Assembly (NCBI GenBank): GCA_964035545.1
Contig: OZ037766.1
Coordinates: 32,185,773-32,249,772, forward strand
Source: Bugula neritina
Taxonomy: Eukaryota > Bryozoa > Gymnolaemata > Cheilostomatida > Bugulidae
Length of the DNA: 64,000 bases
Reading direction: 5' to 3'
Part shown: piece by piece, positions 37,501 to 49,500 of the stretch
Layout of the letters: each line of letters begins with the position of its first letter
Position numbering within the stretch: the stretch's first letter is position 1
Notes under the pieces: model-generated
Database searches by the model: none
The model's input: the letters and a program-made list of their open reading frames with translations, nothing else
What the model was told of the DNA's origin: nothing
Position numbers and translations under genes: made by a program

Positions 37501-40500
37501 TCTGTTACTGTCTCTCCTTCCACCTGCTCTGTTACTGTCTCTCCCTCCACTTGCCCTGTCACTGTCTCTCCCTCCACCTGCTCCGTCACTGCATCTCCTT
37601 CCACCTGCTCTGTTCCTGTTTCTCCTTCCACCTGCTCTGTTACTGTCTCTCCTTCAACCTGCTCTGTTACTGTCTCTCCCTCAACCTGCTCTGTTACTGT
37701 CTCTCCTTCCACCTGCTCTGTTACTGTCTCTCTTTCCACTTGTTCTGCTCCTGTATCTCCTTCTACCTGCTCTGTTACTGTCTCTCCCTCCACCTGCTCT
37801 GTCACTGCATCTCCCTCCACCTGCTCTGTTACTGTATCTCCTTCCACCTGCTCTGTTCCTGTTTCTCCTTTCACCTGCTCTGTTACTGTCTCTCCTTCCA
37901 CCTGCTCTGTTACTGTCTCTCCCTCAACCTGCTCTGTTCCTGTTTCTCTTTCCACCTGCTCTGTTACTGTCTCTCCTTCCACCTGCTCTGTTACTGCATC
38001 TCCTTCAACCTGTTTCGTTACTGTTTCTTCTTCTACCTGCTCTGTTACTGTACCTCCCTGTACATGTTCTGCTACTGTATCTTCCTCCACCTGATCTGAA
38101 TCTCCTTTCACCTGCTCTGTTACTGTCTCTCCTTCCACATGTTCTGTCACTGTATCTCCCTCCACCTGTTCTGTTGCTGTTTCTGTCTCCACATGCTCTG
38201 TTACTATTTCTCCCTTCACCTGTTTTGCTACTGCATCTCCCTCCACCTGTTCTGTTACTGTCTCTCCTTCCACCTGCTCTGTCACTGCATCTCCTTCCAC
38301 CTGCTCTGTTCCTGTTTCTCCTTCCACCTGCTCTGTTACTGTCTCTCCTTCCACCTGCTCTGTTACTGTCTCTGCCTCAACCTGCTCTGTTCCTGTTTCT
38401 TTTTCCACCTGCTCTGTTACTGTCTCTCCCTCAACCTGCTCTGTTCCTGTTTCTCCTTCCACCTGCTCTGTTACTGTCTCTCCTTCCACCTGCTCTGTTA
38501 CTGTCTCTCCCTCCACTTGCTCTGTCACTGTCTCTCCCTCCACCTGCTCCGTCACTGCATCTCCTTCCACCTGCTCTGTTCCTGTTTCTCCTTCCACCTG
38601 CTCTGTTACTGTCTCTCCTTCAACCTGCTCTGTTACTGTCTCTCCCTCAACCTGCTCTGTTACTGTCTCTCCTTCCACCTGCTCTGTTACTGTCTCTCTT
38701 TCCACTTGTTCTGCTCCTGTATCTCCTTCTACCTGCTCTGTTACTGTCTCTCCCTCCACCTGCTCTGTCACTGCATCTCCCTCCACCTGCTCTGTTACTG
38801 TATCTCCTTCCACCTGCTCTGTTCCTGTTTCTCCTTCCACTTGCTCTGTTACTGTCTCTCCTTCCACCTGCTCTGTTACTGTCTCTCCCTCAACCTGCTC
38901 TGTTCCTGTTTCTCTTTCCACCTGCTCTGTTACTGTCTCTCCTTCCACCTGCTCTGTTACTGTCTCTCCTTCCACCTGCTCTGTTACTGTCTCTCCTTCC
39001 ACCTGCTCTGTTACTGTCTCTCCCTCAACCTGCTCTGTTACTGTCTCTCTTTCTACCTGCTCTGTTACTGTCTCTCCTTCCACCTGCTCTGTTACTGTCT
39101 CTCCCTCCACTTGCTCTGTCACTGTCTCTTCCTCCACCTGCTCCGTCACTGCATCTCCTTCCACCTGCTCTGTTCCTGTTTCTCCTTCCACCTGCTCTGT
39201 TACTGTCTCTCCTTCCACCTGCTCTGTTACTGTATCTCCCTCAACCTGCTCTGTTCCTGTTTCTCCTTCCACCTGCTCTGTTACTGTCTCTCCTTCCACT
39301 TGTTCTGCTCCTGTATCTCCTTTTACCTGCTCTGTTACTGTCTCTCCCTCCACCTGCTCTGTCACTGTCTCTCCTTCCACCTGCTCTGTTACTGTCTCTC
39401 CCTCAACCTGCTCTGTTCCTGTTTCTCTTTCCACCTGCTCTGTTACTGTCTCTCCTTCCACCTGCTCTGTCACTGTCTCTCCCTCCACCTGCTCTGTCAC
39501 TGTCTCTCCTTCTACCTGCTCTGTTACTGCATCTCCTTCTACCTGCTCTGTTACTGTCTCTCCTTCCACCTGCTCTGTTACTGTCTCTCCTTCCACCTGC
39601 TCTGTTCCTGTTTCTCCTTCCACCTGCTCTGTTACTGTCTCTCCTTCCACCTGCTCTGTTACTGTCTCTCCCTCAACCTGCTCTGTTCCTGTTTCTCTTT
39701 CCACCTGCTCTGTTACTGTCTCTCCTTTCACCTGCTCTGTTACTGTCTCTCCCTCCACCTGCTCTGTCACTGTCTCTCCCTCCACCTGCTCTGTTACTGC
39801 ATCTCCTTCTACCTGCTCTGTTACTGTCTCTCCTTCCACCTGCTCTGTTACTGTCTCTCCCTCAACCTGCTCTGTTCCTGTTTCTCCTTCCACCTGCTCT
39901 GTTACTGTATCTCCTTCCACCTGCTCTGTTACTGTCTCTCCTTCCACCTGCTCTGTCACTGCATCTCCCTCCACCTGCTCTGTTACTGTATCTCCTTTCA
40001 CCTGCTCTGTTACTGTCTCTCCTTCCACCTGCTCTGTTACTGCATCTCCTTCCACCTGTTTCGTTACTGTTTCTCCTTCCACCTGCTCTGTCACTGTCTC
40101 TCCCTCCACCTGCTCTGTTACTGTGCCTCTCTCTACATGTTCTGTTACTGTATCTACCTCCACCTGATCTGTCACTGTATCTCTTTCCACCTGCTCTGTT
40201 CCTGTTTCTCCTTCCACCTGCTCTGTTACTGTTTCTCCTTCTACCTGCTCTGTTACTGCATCTCCTTCCACCTGCTCTGTTACTGTCTCTCCTTCCACAT
40301 GTTCTGTTACTGTATCTATCTCCACCTGATCTGTATCTCCTTCCACCTGCTCTGTTATTGTCTCTCCTTCCATCTGTTCTTTCACTGTATCTCCCTCCAC
40401 ATGCTCTGTTACTGTTTCTCCCTTCACCTGATCTGAATCTCCTTTCACCTGCTCTGTTACTGTCCCTCCTACCTGCTCTGTTGCTGAATGTCCTTCCACC

Positions 40501-43500
40501 TGCTCTGTTATGGTTTCTCCCTCCACCTGTTCTGTTACTATATCTCCCTCCATCTGCTCTGTTACTGTATCTCCATCCAGTTGATCTGTATCTCCCTCCA
40601 CCTGTTCTATTACTGTATCTCTCTCCACCTGCTCTGTATCTCTCTCCACCTGCTCTGTATCTCTCTTCACTTGATTTGTTTCTCCCATTAGATTTTCATC
40701 TCCAGCTGATTCGCATATTTCAGTAGTTTCTTTTCTTTTCATCCTATGACCCAGTCTCATCAACATAGAGACATTCTCTGCAAGTTCTTCCTCTTTTACA
40801 GTAGAGCTTTCAGTGGTCTCTCCACCTAAAATACAAACAATTTAACTTTTTAAAATTTCTTTATTATCAATTAATATTAGTTCAAAATGAACATAATTCT
40901 TGATTCTTGCTTGAAGGTTGTTATCTATAAGTCTTTGTTCTGACCTACAATAATCAATTTTACGGATAAATTGTTTCACATATTTGTATCAACTCCTCAC
41001 TCCACTACCTTAGCTCAACAGACCAACACACCTTCTCACAACTCTGCTGCTGGACAGTTTCTTGCAACAAACATAAATACCTTTGTTATATGCAAGGTTT
41101 AGACCCATAACATTTATTTATTACTAATGGAATTTAAGCTACACATAATTGTTTCATTATTTTTCCTCAATTAATTAATAATGAGATTAACAGAATAACT
41201 AACATAGTCTCTCAGAGTAGAAATCTATATAAGGGTCAATTATAAATTATTGTAATGGACTAACTGCCTTTTTTCACAGCGTTTTGAAATATGGGACTAA
41301 AAGGCAGTTTCAATAGCTTCCAGCAAATTGTTTTACAGAGCTAGCAGTTGCAGAAATTTACTGTGAAGCACACGAAAATGGTTAAAAGTTTAAGTTACTA
41401 ATATCTACATTTTGTATCAAAGTAAACATATATGGAAATAGTAATTTAAATTAATGCATGGCTTGTGAAAGTTTTAGTCCTTCTAGTCGTCTTTAAATCC
41501 TATGACTGCCAAAACATACGCTCGTCTTGGTTGCTTGGTATCAATGTTTTCTTTTGCAATTCACCACCTCGTTTGCAAATCGCAATGACTGGTTACAGCA
41601 ATTATATACCAGGCAACAACAGTTACATGAAAAAGTCATATATTAAAACTAGCTTGACCAATCACTACGAAACATTAACGATTAAAGTAAACTGAAAAAC
41701 TAAACCTGAACTTAGAGCCATCCCTGTGCGTTCAATGGTTTCAGGAGTTATCACCGCTTCCGTTTCCTGACTTTCAGTCCTAGCATCGCCTGCATCTTTT
41801 GGTAACTGAATCAACATGAAAACTTTTAGTAAACATAATGTAGTGATCAGTTTACCCAGTGGGCCTTTGTAGCGTAATTGGTCAGCGCGCCTGCTTGCAA
41901 GCCGGAGGTCTGTGGTTCGAATCCCGGTAGAGGTAATTATTTTACAAGCTCTTTTGGCCTTTAATGAAATGTAGTAGCACTCTGAGAGAGTTGAGAGGCT
42001 ACAGAAGCCTGGAGATTGAAGGAGTAGTAGATAGGCCAGTGGAGTTCAGAGAACTTGGTGGGATAAGTAATTAGTTTACCCAGTGGCTCCCGTGGTGTAA
42101 TGGTTAGCATACTTGCTTGAATGCTGGAGGTCTCGGGTTCAATTCCCAGTGGAGGCAAAATAATGTTTCACATAATCCACAGATTAGCTCACTTATGGTG
42201 TCTATTTCACTGATAAAAATATGTAATTATCAGCTTGTACTACTTCTTTTAAGTCCCAATCGTAAATAATATTTTCTGCAAGATGTACTTAAATTGCATA
42301 TGAAAATCATGCTTCTAATGGCAAATGATGCATGTCTATTGTGATAAACTTGTGGGTTGAATGTAACTTAGTGCAGAACAAGATAGGTTGAAGTAGTAGA
42401 GTTCCAAATGTTTATTATAGTATAAAAATAATGTCAACTTGTCTAGGCGAGCTCCAGTAGTAGACTGGCTTAACACCGTAACTCGCCTGCTTTTATATAC
42501 AGCGAACAAAAGAACATAAAACAAAGAATCTTTTGTGTGTGTGGCCCGAAGTTCGGTAGCTCCGAAATTCGGCAGGCCCGAAGATCGGGGGAACCGATCT
42601 TCGGTCAAGCCGAAACTCGGAACTCCGAATTTCGGACCCCAATTAACATTATTGAACAAAAGAACAAACCAAGGCATAATCTATCACACACACCCCCTAT
42701 CGGAAAGCATGCTTTCCGATACGAGGGCGAATAATAACATAATAACAATGAGACAGACAATAAACAAAACAAAAAAAAGAAACAGAAGAGAGAGAACAAA
42801 GAAACAAAACAAAACAAAACACCAAGTACATAGTATAAGGGACAACGAATATGTATAACAGAGAATTGTCATGCCACCAGTCAGGGAGAGGCGGGTCTCA
42901 CTCCCTCCATGTCCCATCGTCGTTGTCGGTCTGACGTCGTTCCAGCCGGATCAGTCGTCGTCGCAATTGTGTCAGATCTTCCTCACACCGTGCCACGCGG
43001 CGCCGTAAGTGGCGCACCTCCTCTTCTAGTTGCGGTCGGGAGCGGAGTGTGTTGCGCTCCGGGTGTTGTCTGTGCTCTGGGTGGTGTCTGCTTGCCGCCG
43101 AGGAGCGGGGGTCCAGGTCCGATGTACCGGGTCTGGCACCATCCCCGACCCTTGTCAGCATGACCCGAAGAGGCTGGGTGGCTGCTGGTTGGAGGGCGGC
43201 GGCGGGTTCTCCGTCTTCTTCTTGAATTGCTCTGCACGCCGGAAACCCTTGGCCGAGGGTGGCACGCTTGTGGGGGTCCGCGACGTGCGGCAGGATGAGG
43301 TCCCGGAACTCCGGAAATGTGGCCTGATCCACGGTGAACACGTGACCTGGGTGGCAGCGCGAGATGCGCTGGTGGCGCAGCACATAATCCCGCTGGTAGG
43401 AGTATTCGCCGCAAGGGCAGAATACGTTGATGAAATGTTGTGGGGCGTGAACACGCAACCGCCGGGAGGAGGAGAATTTCCTCCGACATTGCCGGCAGAT

Positions 43501-46500
43501 GCGGTTGCCCGCTGCCCCGCATGCTTCACTAATCTTCTGATTAGTGTCGCGAGAGACCCAGGACTGGCGGGCGACCAGTGCCTGGGGTAGAGCCAAGGTG
43601 GGGGTGTCACCGTCTTCAGCTCGAGTAGAGGAGGGCACACCGCATAGTATTCCCTGTTCCTCCCCGGCGGCTAATTGTAGCTCAACTGGGTTGGCGACAG
43701 GGTCACTATTCATGGTGGATAGCACCTCAGTCCGGTCTGTGGCGACCCGCGGGCTGCAAGGAGCCGTCACGGGGGCTGGTGGAGGGGGGGAGTCGACTCG
43801 ACTGACCTCCACCTCATCACACTCCATTGCAGTGTCTACAATAGACAGCAGAGGCCGAGTAAGGCCGGTCTCGCCGTCGCCGAAATTCGGCATCGCCTTA
43901 TAGGGTACTTTGTGGGTGGTAGGGAGCCGAGGTGAGTCATGGAGAGTGACTGACCCTATGTCCTGGTCTAATAAAAACTCATTTAGAGAGTCTTCTCCAA
44001 AACTCACATCGACTTCCTCCGTTAATAAATTAGATTCTAACAAATCTAAACTAGCCCAATTAATTACAGTTGAGTCAGACTCCGGTACGGGAGGCTCTGA
44101 CTCTAATGAAATACCTGTGTTTGTAGTGTTGTTACCGGGAAGAGTAATACCCATATCCAATTCGTGATTAATTCGATTACAAGTTTCAGCTTTAAAATTG
44201 CGTGTTACTAGTGGGTTAGTAGTAGTGCAAATGGCCGAGCCTCGTGTTTCAATATTTTTACCTGCTACGCGATCGTGGGGAATTCCCATCGAGTTTTGAA
44301 GGGACAACTCAGACAATCGCGTGCCCTCCGAATTTCGGTTTGCAACTGTTCCTTTTTGTAGTGATTCTCCAGGAGGTTGGAAGAATTTACTAACTAAGGA
44401 GGAGTAATGGCCCTGGACAGATGGATTCCCACTTGGGGGGGGCAACCCTAGGTGTCCTATGTGATAGTCTGCCAGATATCTGGGTGGTTTCCTCGCTCGC
44501 TGGCTCCTTTCCAGCGGTGTGGGTGCTGGTGGTGCCAGTTGCTCCTCAGTTGCCACCGTAGGGGGGTCCCCGCCTTCACCCGTAATACGGGTGGGGGTGT
44601 CCTCCCCCCAGAGGGGTGGTGGCTCTGGGGCGTGTTGCTGCTGCTGCTCCTGCCTCTGTTGTTGTTCCAACTGTTCTCGTAGGGCAGCCTGCTCCTGCTC
44701 TGCCTCCCTTCGGATGACAATTTCCACCTCCCGGGGCCGGGTGGCTCTCCCCCGCTGGTTAGGCTGGCGGTTGGGCTCCAGGAGGGGTGGAGCCTGACCC
44801 ACCGCGTCTGGGCTGGCATGGTATGGTTTCAGGCGCTGTTCGCTCTGGACTGAGACCTGTCCAGAGCGCTCCACACGGTATGTGTGGTTGGCCAGCACCT
44901 CCACCACGCAGTAGGGACCCACGAACTTGGGCTGAAGTTTAGCCGACTGTCCGCGTCGCCTACGATAGCTCACCATCCAGACCCAGTCTCCCACCTGATA
45001 CAATGGGGGCTCTTCTGAGTCCTCTGTGCGGATCTGCCACTGCTGGGCCCGCAGTGCATCATGGGCTTTACCCATGATCTCTGTCAGTCTTTCGACGTAC
45101 TCATGTACCGGCGATTCGGGGGCGGGAACGTGGTATGTCAGGTGTTCCGGAACCCGCGTTTCCCGGCCTAGCATCAGGAAGTTTGGGGTCTCCTGTGTGG
45201 TGGAGTGTGGTGTGCTGCGGTAAGCCCGCATGATTTGTGGCAGCACCACGTCCCATTCTTCCTGACCTCGACCAAGGAGCAGGCTCCTGAGGGCGTCACC
45301 CAACATCCTGTTGTTCCGCTCGACGACTCCGTTCCCTTGTGGGTGATATGGGGTGGTCCGACTCTGGTTCACCCCCCATATCCGGCAGAGGTCTCCCATG
45401 AGCTGGGACTGGAACTGGGCGCCCTGGTCCGTATGTATCTGCTCGGGCAAACCGAGGTAACAGAACACATGTTGGTCCAGGGTCCGGGCCACCGTGGGGG
45501 CAGTTGCGTCTGGGATAGCCAGAGCATCCGCCCACCGGGTAAAGTGGTCCGTGAGCACCAGTATCCAGGTGTTCCCTCTGGCGGATAACGGCATAGGCCC
45601 GACAAGGTCTACCGCCACTACTTGCCACGGTCGACCAGCGTACAGCCGGCGTCGACCAGTGGTTTCCGTGGGGCGGCCATGCTTGCTAGCTTGGCAGACC
45701 TCGCATTGCCGTACCCGCAGTCGTACGTCCCGAGTCATTCCGGGCCAATACCAACGCAGCCGCAGACACCTGATGACCCGACTGACTCCAGAATGAGCCT
45801 GCTTATGGGTGTCCCAGATCAGTTCCCGTCGGAGGGCGCGTGGACAGACGACGCGGTCCCTCTCCTGCTGACGGTTGTCTGCTGCTAACGTTATCATCAG
45901 GAGGCCATCAGGACTGACCTTGAGGGCATCCCAGCGACGACAGAGGAGTTGGAACTCAACGTCTCCCTGCCGCTGCTGTTCCTCGCTAGGTCGTCGGCCC
46001 TCCTTCTTGGCCCGGAAAATGTCCGCTACCGGGCCGGGTAGCGTCTCCTGGAGTCGGCACAGCTCCTTGACATTCTGGTACAGAGTGGGGTTGGCGTGAA
46101 GCGCCTGGACGTCGTCTGAGTGGGTTTCGGTCCGAAGATGGCCGTGCTCCCACCGATAGACGGCGCCCTCCCCTAACTCTGTTTCCACGTCAAGGCGAGC
46201 GGGTCCCCCGTCCCGTTTTTCAATGTGCAGGCATTGCTTACAGTCCTCTACCGGCCGGCGGCTCATGCCGTCGGCGTTTCCGTGCTTCCGGCCAGCACGG
46301 TGTTCTATCCGGTAAGAGAACTCGGCAAGAATCTCTAGCCAACGAGCTACCTGGCTCGAGGGCTCCGCACGTTTACACAGCCATATCAGTGATGCATGGT
46401 CTGTTCGCAAACGGAACGTTCTCCCATACAGATATGGCCGAAAGTGCTTGACCGCCTTGACTACTGCTAGGAGTTCCTTCCTAGTGGTGCAGTAGTTCTT

Positions 46501-49500
46501 CTCGGCGGCCGCGAGAGTCTTGCTGTAGTAAGCCACGACCACCTCACTTCCACCCTGGACTTGAGACAGGACAGCTCCCACGCTGTGGTCACTGGCGTCG
46601 GTGTCCAGGATGTACTCCTTGGCTGGATCAGGATACGCCAGAATTGGCGCCTCCATTAGCCGTTGCTTGAGGTGGTCGAATGCCTGCTGCTCCTCCTGCG
46701 TCCACTGCCACCGGACCCCTTTTGCGGTCAGCCGATTTAACGGCTGAGCCACTCCTGCGAAGCCAGGTATGTACTGCCGGTAGTACCCTACTAGGCCCAA
46801 GAATGCGCGCAACTCAGGGAGGTCACGGGGGACAGTCCACTGCTTCACAGCCTGTACCTTCTCTGGGTCGGTAGCGACCCCATCACGGCCCACCACATGG
46901 CCCAGGTACGTGACTTCCGGCTGCAAGAGTGCACACTTGGAGGGCTTCAGCTTGAGTCCAGCTGCCCGGAGGCGGTCAAAGACCTCCCGCAGACGACTGA
47001 CATGAGTCGAAAAGTCTGGCGAGATGACAATGACGTCGTCCAGATAGATGAGGAGGGTCTTCCAGTGTAATCCACTGAGGACCTGCTCCATGAGCCGTTG
47101 GAAAGTTGCCGGGGCGGACGTTAGTCCAAATGGCAGTACTTTCCACTTCCAGAGCCCGTCGCGAGTAATGAATGCTGCTTTGTCCTGGGCATCAGGACTG
47201 AGAGGCACTTGCCAGTACCCGCTAAGCAGATCCAAAGTACTGAAGTACTTGCTACCCGCGAGGGCATCCAGAGACTCATCTATCCGTGGGAGAGGGTAGG
47301 CGTCTTGGATGGTAACGCTGTTGAGTCTGCGGTAGTCCACACAGAACCTCCAGCTACCATCTTTCTTCTTGACCAGGACTACTGGAGAGCTCCACGCACC
47401 GTGGGCAGGCTCAATCAGATCCCGGTCGAGAAGATCCTGTACCTGTCGGCTCACCTCCTTCTCCTTCTCCGGGCCTAGACGCCGGGTAGGCTGCCTGATG
47501 GGAGTGGTGCCGGCTGCCAGGGGTATCTCGTGGGAGATGACCTTGGTCAGCCCCATGTCTCTATCTCCACGACTGAAGACATCACTGTACTCCGCAAGTA
47601 GTTGAGCCAGTACTTGGCGTTCAGTACTACTTGTACAGTTTCCACACGCCCCATCATACAGGTCAGCCATATGCTCCGGGACTGCTCCTCGTCTGGTGTG
47701 AGGGGGGTTCCCCTGGGTGTCGGCCACTGTCTCCAGTGCCGGACCCACATCCGCTTCCTGGATGGAGTGGTACTTCCCCACCAGCGCTCCAGCCGATAAT
47801 CGGACAGGTTCCGTGAAGGGGTTGATGCACTGCACGAGGAGCTCCTGCCGACAATCTAGCCGATTCAGGCTGTTTGCTAGTCGGATCGCTCCGTGCGTTC
47901 CCTCAACCACCCCCAGGCCGGCGATCCCCTTGCAGTTGACTCTGCAGCGAAGAGTCGCCTGGGATCTTCCCGGAACCGTGCAGTCCCGCACTACCTGGAC
48001 TCCGCCCACCAAGGGCCTTCCGAACTTGTCGACGCAGACAAGCTCCTTCCCAGCCATCACCACCACTGACTTCTGGAAATCCATGTGACACTGGTGTTTC
48101 TCCAGAAACGGCATTCCCAGGATGGCGTCCTCCTTCAGCTGGCTGACTATGAACGTCTCGTGAATTGCTTGATCACGGACGCGTCCAGGTAGTGAAATGA
48201 CGCCGTAGAAAGGAATGCATGATCCGTCCGCCAACGTACCATGCGCACCTTCATACGGCTCGAGGCTCGCCCGCTCTCGTGCACCAAGAGTGTCAAAGAG
48301 ACGCCTACTCAGCAGGTTGGTAGTGCACCCAGTATCCAGTAGGAATGTGGCAGCTTTACCCGAAATCTTTCCGGGCAGAAAGTAGCTGCTTCTATACGGC
48401 TGGGCGCTCCTGGAGCGGTCAGTCTCTGGGGGAGACACAACTTGGGTCCGCACAGCGGGCCTCCTCTTTGTCTTAGAGACAACGGGGGTTTTCTGAGGTC
48501 GGGAGGGTAGCTTGGGGTACTCTTGCGAGTAAGCTGAATCCTCCTCCACAACCTCCTCGGGCAACCCCGCGAACCGGTTCTGGAGTGGCCAGGCCGGAGG
48601 ATCGGGTAGACCTTGCGGTCTCCGAGATCTCCGAGGTGCCTGCCATCCTGCTTCTTCTAGCTGCATCCGGGTCTCGAGTGACACGGCCGGAGGATCGGGT
48701 AGACCTTGCGGTCTCCGAGGTCTCCGTGGCCTCTGCCACTCGGTATCGGCAGACCCTGTGGAGGTCTCTTCTTCTCCTCTTCGAGTCCTATCCCGGGTGG
48801 GATTGGCGTGAGGCCCACGGTTGGCGGAAGTTACCGTGAGCCTTGGGTGTTTAAAGGCCCTTGGCCTCTAGGGCAGTGCCTCCTCACATGCCCTTGCACC
48901 CCGCACCCCCAACAGGTTAGTAGAGATGGGCGGACAGGGTTGTCCCGTGAACGGGGAGCCCGCCTATCCGCCTGTTCGCTCTGCAACTTCGTCACTGTAG
49001 CCTGCAGGCCTTTCATCATGTCCATTAACATGGTGAGCTGCGTCTGCTCGAGTGATTTAGTTGCTGCGGCCGCTACTTGGGGTTTAGCAGGCAGGGCGGT
49101 CTCCTCATCGACCACCTGGCGGGCGGCGAATCTTGGTCCTTGAAGCTCTTCTACCTGGAAATAGGCTTTACCCGTTTCCAGAGCTTCGTCCAGGCTGCCC
49201 ACCTTGCCAGCCATCCAATAGCGTTGGAGGTCAGGATGATTTATACTCCGGAAAAACGCGTTGTACACCAGGCGCTGTCTTTCCGTTCCGGTAGCCTGGC
49301 TGAAAGCAGCCTGGGCCAAGCGTTCCACCACGTTGGCGTGGTCCTCCAATGATGTCCTCCTGTCCCTTCTCAGGGCCTGTAGGCGGTCAGACGCCTCCTC
49401 TGACGTCATGCCAAACCTGGCCCTTAGGGCACGTAAGATGTGTGCTTCATCGGGCCCCAGAGCGAAACTCTTGGCCCGGCCTGTCAAACAGGCCCGGAGT

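Noticed and set aside
36494-40726. Plus-strand ORFs of 380 to 1410 codons (LLPPALLLSL- and CYCLSFHLL-type)
   Set aside because: They are antisense reflections of a 27-bp repeat that lacks stops in several frames. The minus frame has matching splice sites and phase, and its repeats keep a sensible hydrophilic sequence.
41863-42157. Two functional tRNA genes
   Set aside because: A and B boxes are good but both anticodon stems fail to pair, one loop is short, and the copies share 5' flanking sequence as SINEs do.
42689-42897. Separate env-like gene in the retrotransposon
   Set aside because: Only about 200 bp separate the pol stop and the 3' LTR, with short hydrophobic frames and no signal-peptide or fusion features.
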